Assembly: GCF_001583415.1 (NCBI RefSeq)
Contig: NZ_CP014475.1
Coordinates: forward strand, 1,550,001-1,614,000
DNA: 64,000 bases
Reading direction: 5' to 3'
Origin: Mycolicibacterium phlei
GTDB lineage: Bacteria > Actinomycetota > Actinomycetes > Mycobacteriales > Mycobacteriaceae
Shown piece by piece: positions 17,669-26,822 of this stretch. Position 1 is the stretch's first letter, and every line of letters starts with the position of its first letter. The notes below the pieces were generated by a model. That model was not told where the DNA came from and made no database searches. It was given only the letters and a program-made list of their open reading frames with translations. The translations under genes and the position numbers were made by a program.

Positions 17669-19084
17669 GTGGCTACCCGCATCGTGATCATCGGCGGCGG
17701 ACCCGCCGGCTATGAGGCGGCACTGGTCGCCGCGTCACGCGGACCCGAGATCGCCGACGTCACCGTCGTCGACTCCGACGGCATCGGCGGTGCCTGCGTG
17801 CTCTACGACTGTGTCCCGTCCAAGACGTTCATCGCCTCGACCGGTGTGCGCACCGAGCTGCGCCGCGCCCCCGACCTGGGCTACGCCATCGAGTTCGAGA
17901 ACGCCGCGACGTCGCTGCACCAGATCAACGAGCGGGTCAAGCGGCTGGCGGCCGCCCAGTCCGCCGACATCGCCGAGCAGCTCATCAACGCGGGTGTCAC
18001 GTTGATCTCCGGGCGCGGTGAGCTGGTCGACGAGGTGCAAGGCCTGGCCACCCACACCGTCAAGGTCACCGGCAACGACGGCAGGGAGAGCACCCTGAAG
18101 GCCGACGTGGTGCTCATCGCCACCGGCGCCAGCCCGCGGATCCTGCCCGGCGCCGAACCCGACGGTGAGCGGATCCTGAACTGGCGCCAGCTCTACGACC
18201 TGGACGAGCTGCCCGAGCATCTGGTGGTCGTCGGCTCCGGCGTCACCGGCGCGGAGTTCGTCAACGCCTACACCGAGCTCGGGGTGAAGGTGACGGTGGT
18301 GGCCAGCCGCGACCAGATCCTGCCGCACGAGGACTCCGACGCCGCCGCCGTGCTGGAGAACACCCTGATCTCCCGCGGCGTCACGCTGGTCAAGAACGCC
18401 CGCGCGCAGTCGGTCACCCGCACCGCCGACGGGATCCGGGTCACCATGGCCGACGGCCGCACCGTCGAGGGCAGCCACGCGCTGATGACCGTCGGCTCGG
18501 TGCCCAACACCCAGGGCCTGGGCCTGGAGCGGGTCGGCGTCGAACTCGACGACCGCGGCTACATCAAGGTCGACCGGGTGTCGCGCACCTCGGTGCCGGG
18601 CATCTACGCCGGCGGCGACTGCACCGGACTGATGCTGCTGGCGTCGGTGGCCGCCATGCAGGGCCGCATCGCGATGTACCACGTGCTCGGCGAGGGGCTC
18701 GAGCCGATCCGGCTGCGCACCGTCGCCGCCGCGGTGTTCACCCGGCCGGAGATCGCCGCGGTCGGGGTGCCGCAGTCCGCGATCGACGACGGCACCGTGG
18801 CCGCCCGCACGATCATGCTGCCGCTGAACACCAACGCCCGCGCCAAGATGTCGGGCCTCAAACGCGGCTTCGTCAAGATCTTCTGCCGCCCGGCCACCGG
18901 CGTGGTGATCGGCGGTGTGGTGGTCGCGCCGATCGCCTCGGAGCTGATCATGCCGATCGCGCTGGCGGTGCAGAACGGCAACACCGTGGGCGACCTGGCG
19001 CAGACGTTCTCGGTCTACCCGTCGCTGACCGGATCGATCACCGAAGCCGGCCGACGTCTCATGGCGCACGACGATTTGGATTGA
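17669..19084 (+). CDS. lpdA: Flavoprotein disulfide reductase-family enzyme LpdA (quinone-reductase type)
   Basis: This 471-aa protein has FAD (GGGPAGYEA), NAD(P) (VVGSGVTGAEF) and dimerisation domains of the lipoamide dehydrogenase family. It is the orthologue of M. tuberculosis LpdA (Rv3303c), described as an NAD(P)H quinone reductase rather than a lipoamide dehydrogenase. Here C43 and C48 restore the CxxxxC redox spacing that I recall as incomplete in M. tuberculosis. The C-terminal catalytic His-Glu dyad is absent: the usual HPT is YPSLTGSITE. GTG 17669 is the start; the open frame upstream lies inside the divergent gene. glpD2 follows 56 bp later. Confidence 0.88.
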   Translation: MATRIVIIGGGPAGYEAALVAASRGPEIADVTVVDSDGIGGACVLYDCVPSKTFIASTGVRTELRRAPDLGYAIEFENAATSLHQINERVKRLAAAQSADIAEQLINAGVTLISGRGELVDEVQGLATHTVKVTGNDGRESTLKADVVLIATGASPRILPGAEPDGERILNWRQLYDLDELPEHLVVVGSGVTGAEFVNAYTELGVKVTVVASRDQILPHEDSDAAAVLENTLISRGVTLVKNARAQSVTRTADGIRVTMADGRTVEGSHALMTVGSVPNTQGLGLERVGVELDDRGYIKVDRVSRTSVPGIYAGGDCTGLMLLASVAAMQGRIAMYHVLGEGLEPIRLRTVAAAVFTRPEIAAVGVPQSAIDDGTVAARTIMLPLNTNARAKMSGLKRGFVKIFCRPATGVVIGGVVVAPIASELIMPIALAVQNGNTVGDLAQTFSVYPSLTGSITEAGRRLMAHDDLD

Positions 19085-19140
19085 TTGCACGTAGCCTGGG
19101 AACTCGGCACGGTAGCGACGAGTGACGAGGAGCCATCGCC

Positions 19141-20880
19141 GTGAGTGACCCGATCCCAGCTAGCGGACAGACCCTTCTAGGACCCCAACAGCGTGCCGAA
19201 GCCTGGGAGCGGCTCGGCAGCGAGCAGTTCGACGTGGTGGTGATCGGCGGGGGAGTCGTCGGTGCCGGTGCCGCCCTGGACGCGGCGACCCGCGGCCTCA
19301 AGGTCGCGCTGGTCGAGGCCCGCGACTTCGCGTCGGGCACCTCCAGCCGCAGCTCGAAGATGTTCCACGGCGGGTTGCGCTACCTCGAGCAGCTGGAGTT
19401 CGGGCTGGTGCGCGAGGCCCTGCACGAACGCGAGCTGTCGCTGACGACGCTGGCCCCGCACCTGGTCAAACCGCTGCCGTTCCTGTTCCCGCTGACCAAC
19501 CGCTGGTGGGAGCGGCCGTACGTGGCGGCCGGCATCTTCCTCTACGACCAGCTGGGCGGCGCGAAATCCGTTCCCGCGCAGAAACATCTGACCAAGTCCG
19601 GGGCGCTGCGGCTGGCGCCGGGGCTGAAACGGTCGGCGCTGATCGGCGGGATCCGCTACTACGACACCGTCGTCGACGACGCGCGGCACACCCTGACGGT
19701 GGCGCGCACGGCCGCGCACTACGGTGCGGTGCTGCGCACCTCGTCACAGGTGGTGGCGCTGCTGCGGGAGGGCGACCGGGTGATCGGGGTGCAGGTCCGC
19801 GACTCCGAGAACGGGATGACCACCGAGGTGCACGGCCACGTGGTGGTCAACGCGACCGGGGTGTGGACCGACGAGATCCAGGCCCTGTCCAAGCAGCGCG
19901 GGCGGTTCCGGGTGCGCGCCTCCAAGGGGGTGCACATCGTGGTGCCGCGGGACCGCATCGTCAGCGAGGTCGCGATCATCCTGCGAACCGAGAAGTCGGT
20001 GCTGTTCGTGATCCCGTGGGGCACCCACTGGATCATCGGCACCACCGACACCGACTGGAATCTCGACCTGGCCCATCCGGCGGCCACCAAGGCCGACATC
20101 GACTACATCCTGCAGACCGTGAACACGGTGCTGGCCACCCCGCTCACCCACGACGACATCGACGGCGTCTACGCCGGGCTGCGGCCGCTGCTGGCCGGGG
20201 AGAGCGAGGAGACCTCCAAGCTGTCGCGTGAGCACGCCGTCGCGGTGCCCGCCCCCGGGCTGGTGGCGATCGCCGGCGGCAAGTACACCACCTACCGGGT
20301 GATGGGCCAGGACGCGATCGACGCCGCCGCGCAGTTCATCCCGACGCGGGTGGCGCCGTCGATCACCGAGAAGGTGCCGTTGATGGGCGCTGACGGCTAC
20401 TTCGCGCTGATCAACCAGACCCAAACCGTCGGAAAGCATTACGGTCTGCACCCGTACCGGGTGCGGCACCTGCTGGACCGGTACGGCTCGCTGATCGGCG
20501 AGGTGCTGCAGATGGCGCAGGACAAGCCGGACCTGCTCACCCCGATCACCGAGGCGCCGGTGTACCTGAAGGTCGAGGCGTACTACGCCGCCGCCGCGGA
20601 GGGCGCGCTGCACCTGGAGGACATCCTGGCCCGGCGGATGCGCATCTCCATCGAGTACCCGCACCGCGGGGTGGACTGTGCCCGTGAGGTCGCCGAGATC
20701 GTCGCGCCGGTGCTGGGCTGGACCGCCGAAGACATCGACCGCGAGGTCAACACCTATCTGGCGCGGGTGGACGCCGAGATCCGCTCGCAGCAGGAGCCCG
20801 ACGACGAGTCCGCCGACGCGCTGCGGGCGGCGGCGCCGGAGGCGCGCGCGGAGATCCTCGAACCGGTGCCGCTCAATTGA
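19141..20880 (+). CDS. glpD2: FAD-dependent glycerol-3-phosphate dehydrogenase
   Basis: This 579-aa enzyme oxidises sn-glycerol-3-phosphate to dihydroxyacetone phosphate and passes electrons to quinone. The FAD fold VVIGGGVVGAGAALDAA is at residues about 32-48, followed by SSRSSKMFHGGLRYLE; GGKYTTYRVMGQDA and the C-terminal DAO_C domain are complete. GTG 19141 follows the GAGGAG at 19127-19132. Together with LpdA it forms a pair of membrane-associated flavoproteins feeding quinones. The downstream gene overlaps its stop. Confidence 0.95.
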   Translation: MSDPIPASGQTLLGPQQRAEAWERLGSEQFDVVVIGGGVVGAGAALDAATRGLKVALVEARDFASGTSSRSSKMFHGGLRYLEQLEFGLVREALHERELSLTTLAPHLVKPLPFLFPLTNRWWERPYVAAGIFLYDQLGGAKSVPAQKHLTKSGALRLAPGLKRSALIGGIRYYDTVVDDARHTLTVARTAAHYGAVLRTSSQVVALLREGDRVIGVQVRDSENGMTTEVHGHVVVNATGVWTDEIQALSKQRGRFRVRASKGVHIVVPRDRIVSEVAIILRTEKSVLFVIPWGTHWIIGTTDTDWNLDLAHPAATKADIDYILQTVNTVLATPLTHDDIDGVYAGLRPLLAGESEETSKLSREHAVAVPAPGLVAIAGGKYTTYRVMGQDAIDAAAQFIPTRVAPSITEKVPLMGADGYFALINQTQTVGKHYGLHPYRVRHLLDRYGSLIGEVLQMAQDKPDLLTPITEAPVYLKVEAYYAAAAEGALHLEDILARRMRISIEYPHRGVDCAREVAEIVAPVLGWTAEDIDREVNTYLARVDAEIRSQQEPDDESADALRAAAPEARAEILEPVPLN

Positions 20881-21734
20881 GCCCGGTGCCGCCGCTGCCG
20901 GACCGCGACGGTGTCGGGCCGACGCGGGTGCGGTTGCGCGGCGGCTCGGTGCTGGTGGAGCTGGCCGACCGGTTCGGGGAGCGGGCGGCCGCGAAAGTGC
21001 TTGCCGGAGAGGTGTTCTGCTCCGACGGCACGTCGGTGACGGCGTCGACGGTGCTGCCGCCGCTGTCGGATGTGTGGCTGTACCGGGACCTGCCCGACGA
21101 GGTCGAGGTGCCGTTCGACATCCCGGTGCTGTACCGCGACGACGACATCGTCGTGGTGGACAAACCGCACTTCCTGGCGACCACGCCGCGCGGCGGGCAC
21201 GTCGCGCAGACGGCGACGGTGCGGCTGCGCCGCGAACTGGGGCTGCCCGAGCTGTCGCCCGCGCACCGGCTGGACCGGCTGACCGCCGGGGTGCTGCTGT
21301 TCACCGTCCGGCGCGAGATCCGGGGTGCGTACCAGACGATGTTCGCCCGCGGTGAGGTGCGCAAGACGTACCTGGCGCGCGCGGGTGTGGACCCCACCCT
21401 GCGGTTCCCGCGGGTGGTGTGGAGCCGAATCGTCAAGCACCGTGGGCAGTTACAGGCGGTCGAGGAGAACGGGCGGCCGAACGCCGAGACGCTGGTGTCG
21501 CATCTGGGCGACGGGGTGTACCGGCTGACCCCGACGACGGGCCGCACCCACCAGCTGCGGGTGCACATGAACTCGCTTGGCCTGCCGATCGTCGGAGACC
21601 CGTTGTACCCGACCGTGATCGACGTCGCGCCCGACGACTTCACGCGGCCGCTGCGGCTGCTGGCGCACACGCTGGAATTCGACGACCCGATCAGCGGACA
21701 GCCGCGCCGGTTCGTCAGCGCGCGGGAGTTGTGA
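20877..21734 (+). CDS. RluA-family pseudouridine synthase
   Basis: This 285-aa protein has the RluA motif HRLDRLTAG with the catalytic aspartate at D133, preceded by VVVDKPHFL and followed by GRTHQLRVHM and the GDPLYP segment. It isomerises uridine in rRNA or tRNA, but the target base is unknown. The start is either TTG 20877, overlapping the glpD2 stop as TTGA, or GTG 20886. It matches Rv3300c in the remembered order. Its TGA abuts the stop of the convergent next gene with no intervening base. Confidence 0.85.
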   Translation: MSPVPPLPDRDGVGPTRVRLRGGSVLVELADRFGERAAAKVLAGEVFCSDGTSVTASTVLPPLSDVWLYRDLPDEVEVPFDIPVLYRDDDIVVVDKPHFLATTPRGGHVAQTATVRLRRELGLPELSPAHRLDRLTAGVLLFTVRREIRGAYQTMFARGEVRKTYLARAGVDPTLRFPRVVWSRIVKHRGQLQAVEENGRPNAETLVSHLGDGVYRLTPTTGRTHQLRVHMNSLGLPIVGDPLYPTVIDVAPDDFTRPLRLLAHTLEFDDPISGQPRRFVSAREL

Positions 21735-22559
21735 TCAGGCCGGGCTTTTCAGCGTCGCGACCATTTCGTTGATGACGTTGGCGTTGGGGGTGACGGTGGC
21801 GCCCTCGCGCAGCGAGATGACGAACACCACCGAGCCCTCCACGCCGGGCACCGTCGTCACGACGATGCTGTGGTAGGCGCCCGGGCCCGCGCACTCGGTG
21901 GTCTGGATGTCGCGCACCGTCGCCACCACCTGCACCGCCGGGTGCGGGCCGATCTGGAACTCCCGGATCGGGGCGAACTCCACGTTCGGCGCGTTGCCGT
22001 CGCGGGTGTAGATCGGCGACACCGTCTGCATCTCCTCGTCGAGCGCGGCGCGGATGTCGGGGTTGGCCGAGCGGGTGACCCCGGCGATGCCGAGGTTCTG
22101 CTTGGGGCAGGTCGGGTTGGCGACCGTCGACACCGCGCCGAGCTCGCGGATCACGCACTGGCCCTCCGGGCACGGCTGCACCCAGCCGGTGCGGGTGCCG
22201 CACACCGCGACGGTCCAGTCCGGTGGTGCGGCGTAGGCCAGCCCGAGGCGGTTGATCGCGGCGTGCCAGCCCGGCTGGGAGGACTCGTCGACGGAGGCCG
22301 TGTAGCCCTCGCACGTCATCGACGCGCTCTGCGGCGGTGCCGGCGGTGCGGCACCGGTCGGCAGCGGCGCCACCGTGGTCGCCGGAGCGGACGCGGTGGT
22401 CTGCTGCGCGGCGGGGCTCTGGTCGCCGCCGCGCTGGGTGACGAGCAGGACCGCCAGCACCACGATGATCACGACCGCGACCGCGAGCGCGATCCAGAGC
22501 CCGTACCGGCGGCGCGGGTACTCGTAGATCGGGGGTCCGGGTGGTGTCGGGTAGGTCAC
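21735..22559 (-). CDS. Membrane-anchored secreted hypothetical protein
   Basis: This 274-aa protein has a short cytosolic Pro-rich tail, one transmembrane segment (about residues 21-42), a low-complexity Ala/Pro/Thr linker (about 50-80) and a C-terminal extracytoplasmic domain with several cysteines that could pair in the periplasm. The N-terminal GPPIYEYPRRR-TM layout is common among actinobacterial envelope proteins. I do not recognise the domain beyond that. It starts at GTG 22559 behind GGAG. It marks the left border of the accessory block that separates the RluA-like gene from nei2. Confidence 0.75.
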   Translation of the reverse strand: MTYPTPPGPPIYEYPRRRYGLWIALAVAVVIIVVLAVLLVTQRGGDQSPAAQQTTASAPATTVAPLPTGAAPPAPPQSASMTCEGYTASVDESSQPGWHAAINRLGLAYAAPPDWTVAVCGTRTGWVQPCPEGQCVIRELGAVSTVANPTCPKQNLGIAGVTRSANPDIRAALDEEMQTVSPIYTRDGNAPNVEFAPIREFQIGPHPAVQVVATVRDIQTTECAGPGAYHSIVVTTVPGVEGSVVFVISLREGATVTPNANVINEMVATLKSPA

Positions 22560-22623
22560 GTTCTCGCTCCGTATTCGCCTGTGGCAGCGACGCTACCGTC
22601 CGGACCCGAACGCCGGGTGCGTT

Positions 22624-24552
22624 TCACCGGCGCTCGCGGTCGTCGTCGATGGAACCGGCCGCGATCACCGCGCGGTTGCGGTCGGCGACGGCGCGCATCG
22701 ACATCTTGACCAGCCACCGATCGTAGGTCATGAACCCGTTGACCTCGTTCTCCACGTCGGTGGTCTGCGTGTAGATCGCCGCGGACAGCCCGCCGCGGCG
22801 CACCGCCTCCTCGAGGTCGCGGCTGACCTCGATGTAGCGCTCGGTCAACCGGGCGCGGTCGGGGGCCATCTCGTAGGCCTGCGGTCTACCGGGCCAGCGG
22901 TTGCCGTGCGGGACGAGCCCGAGGCCGCCGTACTCGCCGTCGACGACGACACGGTGCTCGAGCGGGATCGGGTGGTCGCCGAGGCGGGTGCGCTCGTCGT
23001 GGCGGGTGGACGGGTTGTCGTGCAGCACGGGCTTGCCGGGGCCGACGTAGGTGTGGTCGTCGTAGATGTCGCCGGCGCGGGTGTCGGGCCGGGACTTGCA
23101 GCAGTTGACCCCGCTGTTGGCGTTGACCATGCGGGTGGGGTCGGCCGCCTTGGTGACCCCGGCGATGCGGGCGGTGTCGAACTCGCCCCAGCCCTCGTTG
23201 AACGGGACCCAGCCGACGATCGAAGTGACACTGCGCAATTGGTCGATCATCTCGACGAGTTCGCGTTCGAAGTTGGCCTTCGCCGCCGGTGACGGATCGG
23301 GGGCCGGGCCGACCGGGATGTCGAGCGAGACGTCGAGGGAGGGCATGTCCTGCCACACCAGCAGCCCGAGTTTGTCGGTCCAGTGGTACCAGCGGGCCGG
23401 TTCGACCTTCGCGTGCTTGCGCACGAAGTTCATCCCGAGCGCCTTGGTGCGTTCCAGGTCGAAGCGCAGCGCGTCGTCGGTGGGTGCGGTGTAGATGCCG
23501 TCGGGCCAGTAGCCCTGGTCCAGCGGGCCGTGCAGGAAGGTGATCTTGTTGTTCAACGCGATTCGCGGCCGGCCCTGCGGGTCGGGGAGAACGCTGATGG
23601 TGCGCAGGCCGCCGTAGCTGCCGACCTCGTCGACGACCTTGCCGGACGGGCTGATCAGCCGCACCGTCAGGTCGTAGAGGTACGGGTCGTCGGGCGTCCA
23701 CAGCCGCGGTTTCGGAACGTTCACCCGCACCGGGTCACCCGGCTTGCCGGAGGCCCGGACGAGGGTGTCCCCGCCCGGGTCGGCGACGATCACCTCGGCG
23801 CGCTCCGTGGTGGTTCCGGTGACCCGCGGGGTGACCGTGAAACCGGTGAGATCCGAAGTGATGTCGAGTTTCTCGATGTGGGCGGCGCGCACCGGCTCCA
23901 TCCACACGGTCTGCCAGATCCCGGAGGCGCCGGTGTAGAAGAGGCCCTCGGGGTTGGTGCGCTGCTTACCGACGGGGAACGGGTTGGCCTCGTTGCGGTC
24001 CTCGGCGCGCACGACGATCTCCTGCGGCCCGGACCAGCGCAGCGCGTCGGTGATGTCGGCGCTGAACGAGGTGTAGCCGCCCTCATGGTGGGCCACCCGG
24101 CGGCCGTTCACCCACACGGTGGCGATCTGGTCGACGGCGCCGAAGTGCAGCAGCACCCGTTGTCCGCGCCAGGTGCCGGGCAGTTGGAAGACCTTGCGGT
24201 ACCACATCTGGTCGTCGTGGCGCTTGATGCCCGACAGGGCGGACTCGGTGGGGTAGGGGACCAGGATCCGCTCGTCGTACTGGTCGGCGGCCGGCGGGGT
24301 GCTCAGCGCCCTGTCGGCCGGGCGGCCGGTGTAGGCCCACACCCCGTTGAGGTTGAGCCAGCGGGCGCGGGTCATCGCCGGGCGCGGGTACTCCGGCAGC
24401 GCGTTGTTGGGGCTGACGAGGTGGGTCCACGGGGTGGCCAGCGGCGGGCTCTGGCGCTGCCAGGACTCGGCTGCGTGGGCGGGGGTGCCGAAGAGGACCA
24501 TCCCCACCAAGACTGCCACGGTGACGGCGGTGAGCCGCCCGGCTGTTCTCAT
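22624..24552 (-). CDS. Secreted glycoside hydrolase family 2 protein (beta-galactosidase/glucuronidase-like)
   Basis: This 642-aa protein opens with a Sec signal peptide ending at AHA (residue 27). A sugar-binding jelly roll (about 55-225), an Ig-like domain (about 225-320) and a TIM barrel follow. The likely acid/base is E453 in FNEGWGEF and the likely nucleophile is E540 in VDGEYGGLG, both standard GH2 positions. The substrate could be a beta-galactoside, mannoside or glucuronide. ATG 24552 is supported by an AGGGGGATC ribosome-binding site; the frame extends upstream but lacks signal features. It lies alone and does not overlap a transporter gene. Confidence 0.85.
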   Translation of the reverse strand: MRTAGRLTAVTVAVLVGMVLFGTPAHAAESWQRQSPPLATPWTHLVSPNNALPEYPRPAMTRARWLNLNGVWAYTGRPADRALSTPPAADQYDERILVPYPTESALSGIKRHDDQMWYRKVFQLPGTWRGQRVLLHFGAVDQIATVWVNGRRVAHHEGGYTSFSADITDALRWSGPQEIVVRAEDRNEANPFPVGKQRTNPEGLFYTGASGIWQTVWMEPVRAAHIEKLDITSDLTGFTVTPRVTGTTTERAEVIVADPGGDTLVRASGKPGDPVRVNVPKPRLWTPDDPYLYDLTVRLISPSGKVVDEVGSYGGLRTISVLPDPQGRPRIALNNKITFLHGPLDQGYWPDGIYTAPTDDALRFDLERTKALGMNFVRKHAKVEPARWYHWTDKLGLLVWQDMPSLDVSLDIPVGPAPDPSPAAKANFERELVEMIDQLRSVTSIVGWVPFNEGWGEFDTARIAGVTKAADPTRMVNANSGVNCCKSRPDTRAGDIYDDHTYVGPGKPVLHDNPSTRHDERTRLGDHPIPLEHRVVVDGEYGGLGLVPHGNRWPGRPQAYEMAPDRARLTERYIEVSRDLEEAVRRGGLSAAIYTQTTDVENEVNGFMTYDRWLVKMSMRAVADRNRAVIAAGSIDDDRERR

Positions 24553-24932
24553 GATCCCCCTATGACAAAGGCGTCCCCGCAGCAAACTGTAGGCAGCGTT
24601 GACCAGCGCGGGAATCCGGTGTTTCCCCATCGCTTGTGCGGGTCGGCCGCAGCATGTCGCCTCTGCGGGCGCGGTGTGGGCATGAAGCAGTGCAAACGTG
24701 GGGTTCAAGTGCGTGCGGAGCCTAACATCCGGCTGCGTCCGGCGCCATGGTTACGAGCGGGATTTCGCACGATGGACAGCGAGAGCAGCGCTCGCTGTAG
24801 CAAATCAGAGTTTCTCGGGCTGGGCGGGGGTGCGGAAAAGGGCATCGACCATCTCATCGGTGCGGGCGGCGGTGTCGTTACGGCCCGAATTGACCCGAGC
24901 GTCAGTACGCTGGGCTCACGAAGGGAGGTGCC
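24553..24932. other. 380-bp non-coding gap between divergent genes
   Basis: This region separates the GH2 gene and the proline-rich peptide gene. It must hold both promoters, but I see no convincing -35/-10 pair. A TTGACC at 24892-24897 has no good -10 at the right distance. A 6-bp inverted repeat AGCGAG/CTCGCT with a 7-bp spacer sits at 24778-24796. Nothing else stands out. Confidence 0.4.
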
Positions 24933-25256
24933 GTGCGCAACATCATGCTGTGGGTGGTGGCCGCGGGTATCGCCGGCGGTCTGATGACGGTCAGCGCGCC
25001 GACCGCCGAGGCGACGCTCTGCGGCTCCATCGGGGGTCGCCACATCGACGTGACCGGCTGCGCGGATCCGCTGTCCTACCTCAACGAGGCGCTGCCGCCG
25101 CCCCCACCGCCCCCGCCGCCCAGCGAGGTACCGCCGCCCAGCGACGCGCCACCACCGCCACCACCACCTCCGGCGTATGTGCCGCCACCGCCGGCGCCGA
25201 ACGTCAGTGTCTGCGCGAACGTGGGACGAAGGGTGAGCGTCACCGGCTGTATCTGA
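24933..25256 (+). CDS. Small secreted proline-rich protein with duplicated cysteine module
   Basis: This 107-aa protein has a signal peptide (cleavage near residues 25-28) and a polyproline centre (about 55-88). Two related cysteine segments flank the centre: CGSIGGRHIDVTGC near the N-terminus of the mature form and CANVGRRVSVTGC near the end. Each has two cysteines bracketing a G-R-x-V-T-G pattern, so the protein looks like an internal duplication linked by a stiff rod. GTG 24933 is preceded by GGGAGG at 24923-24928. Function is unknown; a cell-wall or surface role is likely. Confidence 0.75.
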   Translation: MRNIMLWVVAAGIAGGLMTVSAPTAEATLCGSIGGRHIDVTGCADPLSYLNEALPPPPPPPPPSEVPPPSDAPPPPPPPPAYVPPPPAPNVSVCANVGRRVSVTGCI

Positions 25257-25275
25257 ATCTGCTTGACTGACAACC

Positions 25276-26046
25276 GTGGACCGCACTTCATTCGATCGTC
25301 TCTTCGACATGACCGGCCGCACGGTAATCGTCACCGGCGGCACCCGGGGTATCGGTTTGGCGCTGGCCGAGGGATTCGCGCTGGCCGGTGCCCGGGTGGT
25401 GGTGGCCAGCCGCAAGCCCGAGGCGTGCGAGCAGGCGGCGCAACGGTTGCGTGAGCTCGGTGGGCAGGCCATCGGGGTGCCGACGCACCTCGGCGAGCTG
25501 GACAGCCTCGACGCTCTCGTGGCGCGCACCGTCGAGGAGTTCGGCGGCATCGATGTGGTGGTCAACAACGCGGCCAACGCGCTGGCCCAGCCGTTGGGGC
25601 AGATGACCCCGGATGCGATGCAGAAGTCGTTCGAGGTCAACCTGCGCGGGCCGGTGTTCCTCGTTCAGTCGGCGCTGCCGTATCTGAAGGAGTCGCCGAA
25701 ACCGGCTGTGATCAACATGATCTCGGTGGGCGCGTTCATGTTCGCGGGGTTCACCTCGATCTACTCGGCGAACAAGGCGGCGCTGATGTCGTTCACGCGG
25801 TCGATGGCCACGGAGTACGCGCCGTTCGGGATCCGGGTCAACGCGATCGCGCCCGGTCCCGTCGACACCGACATGATGCGCAACAACCCGCAGGAGGCCA
25901 TCGACGCGATGGCCAACAGCACGCTGATGAAGCGACTGGCGTCACCGGACGAGATCGTCGGCACCGCGCTGCTGCTGGCCGCCGATGCCGGCAGCTACAT
26001 CACCGGCACCGTCATGATTGTCGACGGCGGCGGAACGCCTCGGTAG
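25276..26046 (+). CDS. Short-chain dehydrogenase/reductase (FabG-like)
   Basis: This is a 256-aa classical SDR. The cofactor motif TGGTRGIG, the NNAAN segment and the YSANK active site (YxxxK) are all present; the C-terminus ITGTVMIVDGGGT is standard. R47 in ASRKPEA after the second strand suggests NADP(H). The substrate is unknown. It starts at GTG 25276 soon after the proline-rich gene and overlaps the convergent enoyl-CoA hydratase by 35 bp at the 3' end. Confidence 0.88.
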   Translation: MDRTSFDRLFDMTGRTVIVTGGTRGIGLALAEGFALAGARVVVASRKPEACEQAAQRLRELGGQAIGVPTHLGELDSLDALVARTVEEFGGIDVVVNNAANALAQPLGQMTPDAMQKSFEVNLRGPVFLVQSALPYLKESPKPAVINMISVGAFMFAGFTSIYSANKAALMSFTRSMATEYAPFGIRVNAIAPGPVDTDMMRNNPQEAIDAMANSTLMKRLASPDEIVGTALLLAADAGSYITGTVMIVDGGGTPR

Positions 26047-26797
26047 CCTCGCGGATCGCCCCGCTGGTGGAGGCCAGGATCTGGCTGCGGTTCTCCACCT
26101 GCAGGGCCGCGTCCAGGCTGGGCGCCTCGAGGTTGGCCCACAGCACCTGCTTGGTGGACTCGACCCCGAACTTGGCGTAGCCGCAGAGGGTTTCGGCGAT
26201 CTCGAGGGCATCGTCAACGACGTTGCCGGTGCTGATGCGGGAGACCAGCCCGAGCCGCAGGGCCTCCTGGGCGTCCACAGCGCGGGCGGTCAGGATGAGG
26301 TCGAACGCCGGCCCGGCGCCGATGATGCGGGGCAGGGTGTAGCTGACACCGATGTCGCAGCCGCCGAGTCCGAGCTTGATGAACTGGGTGCAGAACCGGG
26401 CGGATTCGGCGGCGACGCGGATGTCGCAGGCGGCGGCGATACCGAGACCGCCGCCGTAGGCGACGCCGTTGACCGCGGCGATGACGGGCTGGCGCAGGCG
26501 CTGGATCTTGACGGTGAGGTCGGCGATGAGCTCCTGGAAACGCATGCCGGAGCGGGGGAACTCCAGACCCTCCCCGGTGATCTCGGGGTCGTAGTCGGTC
26601 AGATCCAGGCCGGAGCAGAAGCCGCGGCCGGCGCCGGTGAGGACGACGACGCGGCAGTCGTTGTCGGCGCGCAGGTCGTCGAGGGCGGAGTGCAGGTCGC
26701 GGACGAGCTCATAGGACAGCGCGTTGAGCTTCTCGGGCCGGTTGAGCGTGATGACGGTGATGTCGGGGCGCGGGCGGCTCAGTTCCAGGGTCGACAT
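26012..26797 (-). CDS. Enoyl-CoA hydratase/isomerase family protein
   Basis: This 261-aa crotonase-fold protein has the oxyanion-hole segments GAGRGFCSGLDL and AAVNGVAYGGGLGIAAACD. The length and the C-terminal helices are normal. Neither of the usual hydratase glutamates can be assigned with confidence by eye, so it may be an isomerase or another crotonase activity. The ATG at 26797 begins at MSTLEL and is the natural start; the frame upstream is a shadow. It is preceded by the TetR gene on the same strand with a 25-bp gap, so the two may be co-transcribed. Confidence 0.85.
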   Translation of the reverse strand: MSTLELSRPRPDITVITLNRPEKLNALSYELVRDLHSALDDLRADNDCRVVVLTGAGRGFCSGLDLTDYDPEITGEGLEFPRSGMRFQELIADLTVKIQRLRQPVIAAVNGVAYGGGLGIAAACDIRVAAESARFCTQFIKLGLGGCDIGVSYTLPRIIGAGPAFDLILTARAVDAQEALRLGLVSRISTGNVVDDALEIAETLCGYAKFGVESTKQVLWANLEAPSLDAALQVENRSQILASTSGAIREATEAFRRRRQS

Positions 26798-26822
26798 GGG
26801 AACACCGTAGCCGCCGGAGGTT

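Noticed and set aside
24892..24932. TTGACC as promoter for the proline-rich peptide gene
   Set aside because: No -10 element at 16-19 bp; the nearest TANNNT is 10 bp away.
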